Below are positions 25,475-38,141 of a DNA stretch of 64,000 nt, one piece after another. The notes beneath the pieces are model-generated. The model had not been told where the DNA came from. It saw nothing but the letters and a program-made list of their open reading frames with translations, and made no database searches. The translations under genes and the position numbers were made by a program. This DNA comes from Rhinopithecus roxellana. Taxonomy: Eukaryota > Chordata > Mammalia > Primates > Cercopithecidae. How positions within the stretch are numbered: position 1 is the stretch's first letter; each line of letters opens with the position of its first letter. The stretch spans positions 121,579,391 through 121,643,390 of the forward strand of contig NC_044560.1 of the NCBI RefSeq assembly GCF_007565055.1, given 5' to 3'.

Positions 25475-26970
25475 ACAAAAATTAGCTGGGCCTGGCGGTA
25501 AGTGCCTGCAATCCTAGCTACTCAGGAGGCTGAGACAGGAGAATCCCTTGTGAAAGATTCTCCCTGGGACCTGAAAGCTTGGGGGGGATAAATAACTCCT
25601 CCCTTCTCAGGCCCAGTCCCAAGGCACAAGGTCATTTGTGCCAGCAGCGTGCGTCAGCAAGATAGCAGAAGCAGGAAGAGAGCTGGCCGGAAGACATGTA
25701 CCCCTGAAGATGGAGGGAAAGAAGCCCTGGGGACCACATAGCAGTTACATCAGAGTAGGACACTTCCTGTTTACAGGAGACTATAAAACTCCTGCCCTAG
25801 GCCGGGCGCGGTGGCTCAAGCCTGTAATCCTAGCACTTTGGGAGGCCGAGACGGGTGGATCACAAGGTCAGGAGATTGAGACCATCCTGGCTAACATGGT
25901 GAAACCCCGTCTCTACTAAAAAATACAAAAAACTAGCCGGGCGAGGTGGCGGGCGCCTGTAGTCCCAGCTACTCGGGAGGCTGAGGCAGGAGAATGGCGT
26001 GAACCCGGGAGGCGGAGCTTGCAGTGAGCTGAGATCCGGCCACTGCACCTCAGCCTGGGCGACAGAGGGAGACTCCTTTCCAAAAAAAAAAAAAAAAACA
26101 AACTCCTGCCCTGTCCTTACTTGGAGCTGACGCCATTTTAGGCCTCAGCCCCTCTGCACCCAGGCGCTCATTAAAACAGCATGTTGGTGGGGCCGGGCGC
26201 GGTGGCTCAAGCCTGTAATCCCAGCACTTTGGGAGGCCGAGACGGGCGGATCACGAGGTCAGGAGATCGAGACCATCCTGGCTAACATGGTGAAACTCCG
26301 TCTCTACTTAAAAATACAAAAAACTAGCCGGGCGACGAGGCGGACGCCTGTAGTCCCAGCTACTCGGGAGGCTGAGGCAGGAGAATGGCGTAAACCCAGG
26401 AGGCGGAGCTTGCAGTGAGCTGAGATCCGGCCACTGCACTCCAGCCTGGGCGACAGAGCTAGACTCCGTCTCAAAAAACAAACAAACAAACAAAAAAAAA
26501 AAAAACAACAACAACAGCATGTTGGCCGGGTGCAGTGGCTCACGCCTGTAATCCCAGCACTTTGGGAGGCTGAGGGGGATGGTTCACAAGGTCAGGAGAT
26601 CGAGACCATCCTGGTTAACATGGTGAAACCCCGTCTCTACTAAAAATACAAAAAATTAGCCGGGCGTGGTGGCGGGTTCCTGTAGCCCGAGAGGCTGAGG
26701 CAGGAGAATGGCATTAACCTGGAAGGCAGAGCTTGCAGTGAGCCGAGATTGTGCCATTGCACTCCAGCCTGGGCGACAGAGCGAGTCTCCATCTGAAAAA
26801 TAAAAATAAAAATACAACAGCATGTTGCTCCACACCGCCTTGTGTTGTTTGTTGGCACGCTCTCAGGATTCGAACCGATACTAGAGCCTTGCAGCTTGAA
26901 CCAAGGAGGCAGTGAGCCAAGATTGCACCACTGCACTCCAGCCTGGGCGACAGAGTGAGGCCCTGTCTCG
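25014..26970 (+). mobile_element. AluS-type element split by nested insertions
   Basis: One sense Alu is spread over 25014-25145, 25471-25550 and 26894-26970. A monkey-type AluY (25146-25470) interrupts it, flanked by 'acacaaaaat', and an LTR (25551-26893) interrupts it again within the box normally reading 'gagaatcgcttgaaccc'. Confidence 0.85.
25551..26893 (+). mobile_element. Solo LTR (ERV1-like) inserted in an Alu and itself hit by three Alus
   Basis: Begins TGAAAGATTC and ends CTTGCA, with a 5-bp target duplication ccttg/gcttg (25546-25550 and 26894-26898). LTR bases are about 25551-25798, 26113-26187 and 26828-26893, about 390 bp in all. A TATA-like 'actataaaac' lies near 25780 and an 'attaaa' poly(A)-like signal near 26170. 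Inserted Alus: 25800-26099 (duplication 'aaactcctgccct'), 26191-26512 and 26524-26815. It resembles LTR10/HERVIP10-type LTRs, but I cannot confirm the family. Confidence 0.72.
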
Positions 26971-26998
26971 AAAATAATAATAATATTTAAAAGAGAAA

Positions 26999-27181
26999 AA
27001 AATAGCCGGCTGTGGTGGCGGGCGCCTGTAATCCCAGCTACTTGGGAGGCAGAGGCAGGAGAATTGCTTGAACCCGGGAGGCAGAGGTTGCAGTGAGCGG
27101 AGATCACGCCATTGCACTCCAGCCTGGGCAACAAGAGTGAAACTCCATGTCAAAAAAAAAAAAAAAGACATTGATGAACTA

Positions 27182-27214
<33 letters not shown>

Positions 27215-27787
27215 GAGACGGAGTCTTGCTCTGCCGCCCAGGCTGGAGTGCAGTGGCCAGCTCTCAGCTCACTGCAAGCTCCGCCTCCCGGGTTCACGCC
27301 ATTCTCCTGTCTCAGCCTCCCCAGTAGCTGGGACTACAGGCGCCCGCCTCGTCGCCCGGCTAGTTTTTTGTATTTTTTAGTAGAGACGGGGTTTCACCAT
27401 ATTAGCCAGGATGGTCTCGATCTCCTGACCTCGTGATCCGCCCGTCTCGGCCTCCCAAAGTGCTGGGATTACAGGCTTGAGCCACCGCGCCCGGCCCCCT
27501 TTTTTTTTTTTTTTTTTTTTGAGATGCTCAGGCTGGAGTGCAGTGGCCGGATCTCAACTCACCTGCAAGCTCCGCCTCCTGGGTTTATGCCATTCTCCTG
27601 CCTCAGCCTCCTGAGTAGCTGAGACTACAGGCGCCCGCCACCCCGCCTGGCTAATTTTTGTAATTTTTTAGTAGAGACGGGGTTTCACCGTGTTAGCCAG
27701 GATGGTCTCGATCTCCTGACCTCGTGATCTGCCCGTCTTGGCCTCCCAAAGTGCTGGAATTACAGGCTTGAGCCACCGTGCCTGGCC
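26999..27787. mobile_element. Inverted Alu pair plus third copy
   Basis: 26999-27165 (+, 5' truncated) faces 27186-27495 (-, monkey-type AluY) across a spacer of about 20 bases. 27498-27787 (-) follows directly. Confidence 0.9.
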
Positions 27788-27836
27788 AATGAACTCATCT
27801 TTTAACTTCATGAAGCATCTTTTGAAAACAAGGATG

Positions 27837-28572
27837 GGACGGGATGTGGTGGCTCACATCTGTTAGCCCAGCACTTTGGGAGGCCAAGGCAGGGGGATCT
27901 CTTGATCCCAGGAGTATGAGAGCCTGAGCAATATGGCAAACCTTGTGTCAAAAAAAAAAAAATACAAAAAAAAATTTAGCCAGGCATGATGGCATGTACC
28001 TGTAATCCCAGCTATGCTGGAGACGGAGATGGGAGCCTGAGGAGGTTGAGGCTGCAGTGAGGCTAGATCGTACCACTGCACTCAGAGCAAGACCCTATCT
28101 CAATAAATAAATAAATAAACATTTTAAAGTGAACAACACAGTGCCTTCTAGTATGGTGACAATGCTGTACCACCTCCTCCATCCAGTTCTAAAACAATTT
28201 CCTCACTACAGAATAAAAACTTTTCTCCCCTCTCCTCAGTCCCTGGAAACCTTTAACCTAATCTTTTATCTAAATAAATGTGCTGGCCGGGCGCGGTGGC
28301 TCAAGCCTGTAATCCCAGCACTTTGGGAGGCTGAGACGGGTGGATCACGAGGTCAGGAGATCGAGACCATCATGGCTAACACGTTGAAACTCCGTCTCTA
28401 CTTAAAAAATACAAAAAACCTAGCCAGGCGAAGTGGCGGGCGCCTGTAGTCCCAGCTACTCGGGAGGCTGAGGCAGGAGAATGGCGTGAACCCGGGAGGC
28501 GGAGCTTGCAGTGAGCTGAGATCCGGCCACTGCACTCCAGCCCGGGCGACAGAGCGAGACTCCATCTCAAAA

Positions 28573-28603
<31 letters not shown>

Positions 28604-28605
28604 AT
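27837..28605 (+). mobile_element. Older Alu and monkey-type AluY
   Basis: 27837-28120 is a diverged sense Alu ending in (AAAT)n. 28285-28605 is a sense AluY with duplication 'aaataaat(g/a)tgctg' and a long (AAAT)n tail. Confidence 0.88.
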
Positions 28606-30640
28606 ATGCTGATTCTGGATTTTTTTTTATTATTATACTTTAAATTCTGGGATACATGTGCAGAACGTGCAGCTTTGTTACATAGGTATACACGTGCCAT
28701 GGTGGTTTTGCTGTACCCATCAACCTGTCATCTACATTAGGTATTTCTCCTAATGCTATCCCTCCCCTAGCCCCCCACCCCAGATTCTGGATATTTTACA
28801 TAAATGGAACCATACAATATGTGATTTTTGTATCTGACTAATTTCACTTAGCATAAGGTTTTCAAGGTTCAACCATGTTGCAGCACATATTAGGACTTCC
28901 TTTTTATGGCTGAATGAGACCCCATTATGGCTGGGTGTGGTGGCTCATGATGCCTGCAAGACCAGCACTTTGGGAGGCCAAGCCAGGTGGATGACTTGAG
29001 CCCAGGAGTTTGAGACCAGCCTGGGCAACATGACAAAACCCTGTCTCTACAAAAAATGCAAAAATTATCCAAGCATGATGGTGCATGCCTGTAGTCCAGC
29101 TACTTGGGTAGGCTGAGGCAGGAAGATCGGTTGAGCCTGGGAGGTCAAGGCTGCAGTGAGCCATGATGGCATCACTACACTCCAGCCTGATGACAGAGAC
29201 CTTTGCTGTGAGAGTGCATGCACGCACACACACGCACACACACGCTACTCCATTTTATGGGTACACCACATCTATTTATCCATTAATTAATTCATTAGCT
29301 AATGGACATTTGTGTTGTTTCTACTTTTAGTGTATTTTTTTTGAGATCAAGTTTTTTTTTTTTTTTTTTTGAGACGGAGTCTCGCTCTGTCGCCCGGGCT
29401 GGAGTGCAGTGGCCGGATCTCAGCTCACTGCAAGCTCTGCCTCCCGGGTTCATGCCATTCTCCTGCCTCAGCCTCCGGAGTAGCTGGGACTACAGGCGCC
29501 CGCCACCTCGCCCGGCTAGTTTTTTGTATTTTTTTAGTAGAGACGGGGTTTCACTGTATTAGCCAGGATGGTCTCCATCTCCTGACCTCGTGATCCGCCC
29601 GCCTCGGCCTCCCAAAGTGCTGGGATTACAGGCTTGAGCCACCGCGCCCGGCCGAGATCGAGTTTTGCTCTTGTTGCCCAGGCTAGAGTGCAATGGCGTG
29701 ATCTGGGCTCACCGCAACCTCCGCCTCCCGGGTTCAAGCGATTCTCCTGCCTTGCCTCTCTAGTAGCTGGGATTACAGGTACACACTACCATGCCTGGCT
29801 AATTTTGTATTTTTAGTAGAGACGGGGTTTCTCTATGTTGGTCAGGCTGGTCTCGAACTCCCGACCTCAAGTGATCTGCCTACCTCAGCCTCCTAAAGTG
29901 CAGGGATTACAGGCGTGAGTCACCGTGCTTGGCCCTACTTTTAGTTATTATAAATAGTGCTGCTATGAACATTCCTGCACAAGGATTTGTTTGAACACCT
30001 GTTTTCTTTCTTTGTTTCTTCTTTTTTTTGAGACGGAGTCTTGCTCTGTCACCCAGGCTGGAGTGCAGTGGCACAATCTCAGATCACTGCAAGCTCCGCC
30101 TCCTAGGTTCATGCCATTCTCCTGCCTCAACCTCCCGAGTAGCTGGGACTACAGGTGCCCACCACCACGCCCGACTAATTTTTTGTATTTTTAGTAGAGA
30201 CGGGGTTTCACTGTGTTAGCCAGGATGGTCTTGATCTCCTGGCTTGGCCTCCCAAAGTGCTGGGATTACAGGCGTGAGCCACTGTGCCTGGCCTGAACAC
30301 CTGTTTTCAAGTTGAGTGGGTATATACCTTGGAGGTGAATTGCTGGATTGTGTTTAACTGTTTGAGGAACTGCCAGGCTGTTTCCCATGATGGCTACACC
30401 ATTTTGCATTCCCACAGCAAAGTATGAAGGTTCTAATTTCTCCACATCCTCACTCTCACTTGTCATTTTCAGTTATTTTTATAGCCATCCTAGTGGGTGT
30501 GAAGCAGTATTTCATTGTGGTTTGATTTGCATTTCCCTGATGAACACTGATGTGGAGCATTTATTGGCCATTTGTATATCTTCTTTGAACCTCGTCTCTT
30601 TCTTTTTAAATAGTTGTATTGATGTCTAATTTATAAGTCA
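28121..30640 (-). mobile_element. Fragmented old LINE-1 3' region hosting a younger L1 tail and several Alus
   Basis: Old L1 pieces: about 28121-28284, 28786-28925, 29245-29332, 29936-30005 and 30297-30640, recognised by phrases such as 'ttcacttagcataaggtttt' and 'tttgcatttccctgatgaac'. A younger L1PA-type 3' end (28617-28783, antisense: 'gatacatgtgcagaacgtgc', 'acacgtgccatggtgg') sits in it with the duplication 'gattctggat'. Alus inserted: 28926-29200 (+, old), 29333-29351 plus 29654-29935 (-), 29352-29653 (-, monkey AluY inside the previous one, duplication 'gagatc(a/g)ag') and 30020-30296 (-). Confidence 0.75.
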
Positions 30641-31829
30641 TAAAATACAGCATTTATAGGGTGGGATCATGTCATCAACCCTAATGTGGGGCACTGACAG
30701 CCTGACTGTCCCCTGTCCACTAACGGGTTCCCCCTACGCAGCCATGTTGACACCACACCCTCCATGTACCTCATAACATAAGCAGATAATCCTGACCAGT
30801 GCAGGGATTTCATTATGGGTTGGGAAATTAGGCTTTTTTCAAATTCTAGCATCTAATTATCAGTGGGCATTCTTCGGTAAGCAAGAACTGGGGCCATGTG
30901 TTTCCCTGAAATACAGTTCACCTTGGGAAGGCAGGATTGATGCCAAGTTATCAGAGTGAGGGGCTGGCTTAAAATCAGCATCATATGGTGACAGATGGGT
31001 TTATTTTTCTGGATCTCTTTTTTTTGAGAACACTTAAGGACTCATGGGTAGTGTGGATTTATTGTGCATCAGCCAGTGACGGTCACTGTTCTGATGCTCC
31101 AGTTGTTTGGTCAGTTTTGGCATCTATGTCCTTTTAATATATTTCCACCATTCTTTGTGCACCTCTCAGGCTCAGCTGGGACTTTCCCTGTATAGTCTGT
31201 CCCTGTACCATCCTGGAATCAGCTATTTTTCCCAGGAGCCCTGGTTCCTATTAGCAGGGAAAGGAATAAGACTCTGGGCTCTGAGTGTCTTCTGTCCTCC
31301 CCTCTCCTTCTTTTCCCTGGAAGCTACAGGATGCTTTGGGAAGGCAGCAAACAGAAGGGGCGAGGGCACCACTAAGTCCAGGAGTGGGTTGAATTTGTAC
31401 CGGTCACAATGTGGAGCTCTGAACAGCCCCTTCTACTCTCTGAGAATTGGTTTTCCCATCTGTGAAACTGGGACTGAAGTAACTGAAAATGACCCCCAAT
31501 GATACATACATCCTAACTCTGAAACCTGGAAGCGTCACCTTATTAGGAAAAACGGTATTTGTAATTGTGATTTAGGTTCTCGAAATGGGGAGATTACCTT
31601 GAATTATGTGGTGCACCCTACATGTAAATTAACATGAATCGTAAGAGAAAGGCAGAGGAGGAAATAACGTAAGGCTACATGGCGCAAACAACAGAAGATT
31701 TTTTCTCACAGTTTTGGAAGGGAAAGTCTAAAATCAAGGTGCAGGCAAAGTAGGTTTCATTCTGAGGACTCTTCTCTTGCTGTGTTGGGGGAAGCTGGGA
31801 TGGGGCTCTTCCATATTTTTTCTTTTCTT
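30641..31829. other. Intergenic with old repeat remnants, no gene seen
   Basis: About 31490-31665 ('gatacatacatcctaactct', 'gaaatggggagattacctt') is an old interspersed repeat of unassigned family. About 31677-31800 and 32222-32385 look like two ends of one element ('tctcacagttttggaaggga' and 'caacatatgaattttagggg') separated by Alus. 30641-31480 is unique. Confidence 0.45.
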
Positions 31830-32221
31830 TTTCTTTGAGATGGAGTTTCACACTTATCGCCCAGGCTAGAGTGCAGTGGCGTGATCTCGACTCACTGCAA
31901 TCTCTGCCTCCCAGGTCCAAGTGATTCTCCTGCCTCAGCCTCCCGAGCAGCTGGGATTACAGGCATGTGCCACCATGCCTGGCTACCTTTGTATTTTTTT
32001 AGTAGAGACAGGGTTTCTCCATGTTGGTTAGGCTGGTCTCAAACTCCCAACCTCAGGTGAGCCGCCTGCCTCAGCCTCCCAAAGTGCTGGGATTACAGGC
32101 GTGAGCCACCGCGTCTGGCCTAATTTTTATATTTTTAGTAGAGACAGGGTTTCACCACGTTGGCCAGGCTGGTCTTGAACTCCTGACCTCAGGCAAGCCT
32201 CCTGCCTTGGCCTCCCAAAGG
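31830..32221 (-). mobile_element. Antisense Alu plus 3'-half fragment
   Basis: 31830-32120 is a full-length antisense Alu; 32121-32221 is a fused antisense Alu fragment. Confidence 0.88.
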
Positions 32222-32646
32222 CATTTTTTCTTATGGGACATTAGTCCCATTATGGAGCCCCACTATCAGGATATCATCTAACCCTAATTATTTCCCATAG
32301 GCCCCATTTCCGAATATCATCACAGTGGAGATTAGGGCTTCAACATATGAATTTTAGGGGACGCAATTTAGTCCATAGCAACGATGCATAGAAGACAAGG
32401 CAATATGAAGTGAGAACAGAGATATTTGAAGCTGTTAGCCTTCGAGATTGGAGTGATGCGGTGACAAGCCCAGACCACCAGAAACTGGAGGAAGCAAGGA
32501 AGGATCCTCTCATAGCCGTCAGAACTTTGAGAGAATAAAGTTTTTTTTTAAGCTGCCATGTTTGTGGTAATATGTTACAAAATCCGCAGGAAACTAACAG
32601 AGGAATCCTAGTGATTCCAAAGAGCAATTGAAAAGATCTAGTTGAG

Positions 32647-35195
32647 GCCGGGCGCGGTGGCTCAAGCCACCCAGCACTTTGGGAGGCCGAGACGGGCGGA
32701 TCACGAGGTCAGGAGATCGAGACCATCCTGGCTAACACGGTGAAACCCCGTCTCTACTAAAAAATACAAAAAACTAGCCGGGGGAGGTGGCGGGCGCCTG
32801 TAGTCCCAGCTACTCGGAGGCTGTGGCAGGAGAATGGCGTAAACCCGGGAGGCGGAGCTTGCAGTGAGCTGAGAACTAGCCACTGCACTCCAGCCCGGGC
32901 GACAGAGCGAGACTCCGTCTCAAAAAAAAAAAAAAAAAAAAAAAAAAAGATCTAGTTGAACACTCGTCTTTTGTTCTCCATTCTGCTCCCACCCATTCCC
33001 CAACTGGAACGCTTGAAATGGGAATCAAATCATGCCACCTTCTGCTAAAACCTTCTGTTAGCTCCTCATTACAGTTAAAGAAGCACCCAGCCAAAAACCC
33101 CATACGGTATTGCCCACTGTAGCAGCTGTGTTAATAACAGCCCAAGCCGGAGAGAGAATGCAGTCAAGAGAACATGTAAGCCAACTGAAGGATATTATAG
33201 CATTGACCCTACACAACAAGGGCCAGGGAGGAACTAAGGTCATACATGGCTGTATAAATATGCACTGAGAAGCCAGACAGAGAAGTAAAGCCCCACGTGT
33301 TTTATGGGTAGGCAAAGCTTGTCTGTGAAGTTAGGGTGTCAGCTACAAGGGACATGAACTTCTGGGAGCCAGAGATGTTCTATTCTTTGCTATCACAGCT
33401 GGTTATCTGAGGTGCTCCCTGCACGCATCTCTACATATCATAAGCCTCCACCAAAGAGTTAAAAAGTCCCTAGAGACAGAAAGTAGATTAGTGGTTGCCA
33501 GGGGCTGGTTGAAGGCAGACTGTGGAGTGAGTGCTAATAGTTATGGGGATTCCTTTTGGAATAATGAAAATGACTTGGAAATACATAGAGGTCGTGGTTG
33601 CACAACATTGTGAATGCATGAAATGCCACCGAATGTACACTTTTAAACTGGTTAAAATGATAAATTTCATGTTATGTGAATTTTATTTTATTTATTTATT
33701 TATTTTTTTGAGACAGAGTCTCACTCTGCTGCTCAGGCTGGAGTGCAGTGGCGCGATCTCGGCTCACTGCAAGCTCTGCCTCCCACGTTCATGCCATTCT
33801 CCTGCCTCAGCCTCGGGAGTAGCTGGGACTACAGGCGCCCACCACCACGCCCGGCTAATTTTCTTGTATTTTTAGTAGACACGGGGTTTCACCATGTTAG
33901 CCAGTATGGTCTCTATCTCCTGACCTCATGATGTGCCCGCCTTGGCCTCCCAAAGTGCTGGGATTACAGGTGTGAGCCACCACGCTTGGTCGAATTTTAT
34001 TATTATTATTATTATTATTTTGAGACAGAATCTCTGTCTCCAGGTCTCCAGGCTGGAGTGCAGTGGCACCATCTCAGCTCACTGCAACCTCTGACTCCTG
34101 GGTTCAAGTGATTCTCCTGCTTCAGCCTCCCAAGTAGCTGGGATTATAGGCACGTGCCACCACGCCCAGCTAATTTTTGTTTTTTGTTTTTTTTTGAGAC
34201 AGAGTCTCGCTCTGTCACCCAGGCTGGAGTGCAGTGGTGCAATCTCAGCTCAGGTTCACACCATTGGCCTCCCAAAGTGTTGGGATTACAGGTGTTGGTA
34301 TTACATCCACCTGCCCACCTGCCTTGGCCTCCCAAAGTGTTGGGATTACAGGCGTGAGCCACTACGCCCAGCCTTAATTTTTGTATTTTTAGTAGAGACG
34401 GGGTTTCACCATGTTGGCCAGGATGGTCTTGATCTTCTGATCCCGTGATCCGCCTGCTTCAGCCTCCCAAAGTGCTGGGATTATAGGCATGAGCCACTGC
34501 ACCCAGCCTGTTTTATTTTTTTACATTTAAAAATATATACTTTAATAATAGAGACGGGGTCGGGCACAGTGGCTCATGCTGGTAATCCCAGCACTTTGGG
34601 AGGCCGAGGTGGGCGGATGACCTGAGATCAGGAGTTTGAGACCAGCCTGGTCAACACAGCGAAACCTCGTCTCTACTAAATATACAAAAATTATCTGGGC
34701 ATGGTGGTGTATGCCTGTAATCCCAGCTACTCAGGAGGCTGAGGCAGGAGAATCACTTGAGCCCAGGAGGCAGAGGTTGCAGTGAGCAGAGACCATACCT
34801 GGGCTCAAGCTATCCTCCTACCTTGATCTCTCAAAGTGCTAGGATTACATGCAAGAGCCACCATGCCTGGCCATACATTTTAACTCAATTACCAAAAACA
34901 AAAAAAAAAATTTAGGCCGGGCGCGGTGGCTCAAGCCTGTAATCCCAGCACTTTGGGAGGCCGAGACGGGTGGATCACGAGGTCAGGAGATCGAGACCAT
35001 CCTGGCTAACATGGTGAAACCCCGTCTCTACTAAAAAATACAAAAAACTAGCCGGGCGAGGTGGCGGGCACCTGTAGTCCCAGCTGCTTGGGAGGCTGAG
35101 GCAGGAGAATGGCGTAAACCCAGGAGGCGGATCTTGCAGTGAGCTGAGATCCGGCCACTGCACTCCAGCCTGGGCGACAGAGCGAGACTCTGTCT

Positions 35196-35229
<34 letters not shown>

Positions 35230-35882
35230 AAAGTGATAGAAACCAAACCTCATGATCTACAAAACCGGCTCAATATGGTCATCATCTTCATCCATTTGCA
35301 TGTCCTTTCACACATTTGCTAATGACTGATCCACCGTGAAGCAGGCTCTGGGCTAAGCACAGTGGATGCAGCAGTGAGTAGAATTTGGAGCTAATATCCT
35401 TGTGATTCTCTCTAGCTGAAATGGGAAGGAAGAGATCCCAGAGAATAACATTCTGAGTAGAGGCAACAGCAAGTACACAGGCCCTGAGTTGAGGACAACA
35501 GGTCTCCTATGTGGCTGGAAGAGTGATAAGGTCAGAAGTCAGCAGGGCCATACCCTAGAATTGTCACCACAATCGGATTTTTTATTTTTACTTTTTTTTT
35601 GAGATGGAGTCTCGCTTTGTCACCCAGGCTGGAGTGCAGTGGCCAGATCTCGGCTCACTGCAAGCTCCTGCCTCCCGGGTTCACGCCATTCTCCTGCCTC
35701 AGCCTCCCGAGTAGCTGGGACTACAGGCGCCTCCACCTCGCCCGGCTAGTTTTTTGTATTTTTAGTAGAGACGGGGTTTCACCGTGTTAGCCAGGATGGT
35801 CTCGATCTCCTGACCTCGTGATCCGCCCGTCTCGGCCTCCCAAAGTGCTGGGATTATAGGCTTGAGCCACCGCGCCCGGCCT
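32647..35882. mobile_element. Alu group 32.6-35.9 kb
   Basis: Copies: 32647-32948 (+, monkey AluY, long A tail), 33687-33992 (-), 34003-34190 (-, partial), 34191-34375 (-, rearranged, with two 'cctcccaaagtgttgggatt' blocks), 34376-34510 (-, partial), 34558-34800 (+), 34801-34873 (-, fragment), 34917-35227 (+, monkey AluY) and 35593-35882 (-, monkey AluY). An old L1 3' UTR in sense lies at about 33480-33685 ('gtacacttttaaactggtta'). 32949-33480 and 35228-35590 are unique with no gene seen. Confidence 0.85.
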
Positions 35883-36186
35883 ATTTTTACTTTTTAAGAT
35901 GGAGTTTCGCTCTTGTTGCCCAGGTTGGAGTGCAGTGGCACGACCTTGGCTCACCGCAACCTCTGCTGCAGTGAGCTGAGATTGCGCCATTGTACTCCAG
36001 CCTGGGCAACAGTGTGAGACTCCGTCTCAAAAAAAGGAAAAAAAAAAGACAGAAAAGACAGAAGAGGGGCCAGGTGCAGTGGCTCTTGCTTGTAATTCCA
36101 GCGCTTTGGGAGGCCAAGGCAGGAGGATTGCTTGAGAGCAGGATTTTGATACCAGCCTGGGCAACATAACAAGACCCCATCTCTAC

Positions 36187-36218
<32 letters not shown>

Positions 36219-37925
36219 GGACATGGTGTAGACCTAGGTACTTGGGAGGCTGAGATTGGAGAATCCCTTGAGGTGAGGAGTTCCAGGCACCACTGCACTC
36301 AACCTAGGTGACACAGCAAAATGGTCTCTATAAATTTAATAAATAAATAGGAAGAGAGGACACAAAGAAGGTCATGTGAAGACAGAGACAGAAATTTGAG
36401 GGCAGGTATGGTGGCTCACACCTGTAATCCCAGCACTTTGGGAGGCTGAGGTGGGCAGATCACCTGAGGTCAGGAGTTTGAGACAAGTTTGCCCAAAATG
36501 GTGAAACCCTGTCTCTACTAAAAATACAAAAATTAGCTGGGCATGGTGGTGTGTGCCTGTAGTCCCAGCTACTCAGGAGGCTGAGGCATGAGAATTGCTT
36601 GAACCTGGGAGGAGGAGGTTGCAGTGAGCCAAGTTCACGTTACTGCACTCCAGCCTGGGTGACAGAATGAGACTCCGTTTAAAAAATAAATAAATAGGCC
36701 AGGTGCGGTGGTTCACAACTGTAATCCCAGCACTTTGGGAGACCGAGGCAGGCGGATCATGAGGTCAGGAGATAGAGATCATCCTGGCTAACACAGTGAA
36801 ACCCTGTCTCTACTAAAAATACAAAAAATTAGCCCAGCATGGTGGCGGGCGCCTGTAGTCCCAGCTACTCGGGAGGCTGAGGCAGGAGAATGATGAACCC
36901 GGGAGGCGGCGTTTGCAGTGAGCCGAAATCATACTACTGCACTCCAGCCTGGGTCACAGAGTGAGCCTCCGTCTCTAAAATAAATAAATAAATAAATAAA
37001 AATAAAAAAGAAGGCCCGGCGTGATAGCTCACGCCTGTAATCTCACCACTCTGTGAGGCTGAGGCGGGTGGATCACCTGATGTCAGAAGTTCGAGATCAG
37101 CCTGGTCAACATGGTGAAACCCTGTCTCTACTAAAAATACAAAAAATAAGTCAGGCGTGGTGGTGGACACCTGTAATTCCAGCTACTTGGGAGGCTGGGG
37201 CAGAAAACTCTCTTGAACTTGGGAGGCAGAAGTTGCAGTGAGCAGAGATCATGCCATTGTACTCCATCTTAGGCAACAAGAGTGAAACTCCATTTCAAAA
37301 AAAAAAAAAAAGGCAAGGCATGGTGGCTCATGCTCATGCCTGTAATCCTAGGTAGGCAGGTAGATCATCTGAGGTCAGGAGTTCCAGACCAGTCTGGCCA
37401 ACATGGTGAAACCCCTTCTCTACTAAGAATACAAAAGTTGGCCAGGTATGATGGTGCACGCTTGTAATCCCAGCACATTGAGAGGCCCAGATGGGCAGAT
37501 CACGAGTTCAGGAGATGGAGACCATCCTGGCTAACATGGTGAAACCTGTCTCTACTGAAAATACAAATAAATTAGCCGGGCATGGTGGTGGGCGCCTGTA
37601 GTCCCAGCTACTCAGGAGACTAAGGCAGGAGAATGGCGTGAACCTGGGAGGCAGAGTTTGCAGTGAGCCAAGATTGCGCCACTGCACTCCAGCCTGGGAG
37701 ACAGAGCAAGACTTTGTCTCAAAAAAAAAAAAAAAAAAGTATACAAAAATTATCCGGGTGTGGTAGTGAGCGCCTGTAATCCCAGCTACTCAGGAGGCTG
37801 AAGCAGGAGAATCACTTGAACTCAGGAGGCAGAGGTTGCAGTGAGCCAAGATCACGCCACCGCATTCCAGCCTGGGTAACAGAGCAAGATTCCATCTCAA
37901 AAAAAAGAAAAAAGAAGAAAAAAGA
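35883..37925. mobile_element. Alu group 35.9-37.9 kb
   Basis: Copies: 35883-35965 (-, partial) fused to 35966-36031 (+, partial), 36068-36212 (+, partial), 36213-36330 (diverged fragment), 36405-36690 (+), 36698-36995 (+), 37013-37305 (+), 37312-37450 (+, partial), 37451-37730 (+) and 37740-37925 (+, 5' truncated). Nearly all of this stretch is Alu. Confidence 0.85.
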
Positions 37926-38141
37926 AATTTGAGTGATGTAGCCACAGTGCCTCCTCAGAAAGTGGCTTTGGGGGTGACACCTGAGGGTGGGAAGGAGAGC
38001 ACGCACAGGTGTGGGGTTTGAGGAAGAAAGAGAGGGTAAGGATGGCTATATTCAGGTAGGCGGCACAACCAGGCAGTAGGCAGTCCTCAGCTGGCCTGGG
38101 TGCAGTCTGAGTGACCTGACCACTGCATATTGGTACACCTG

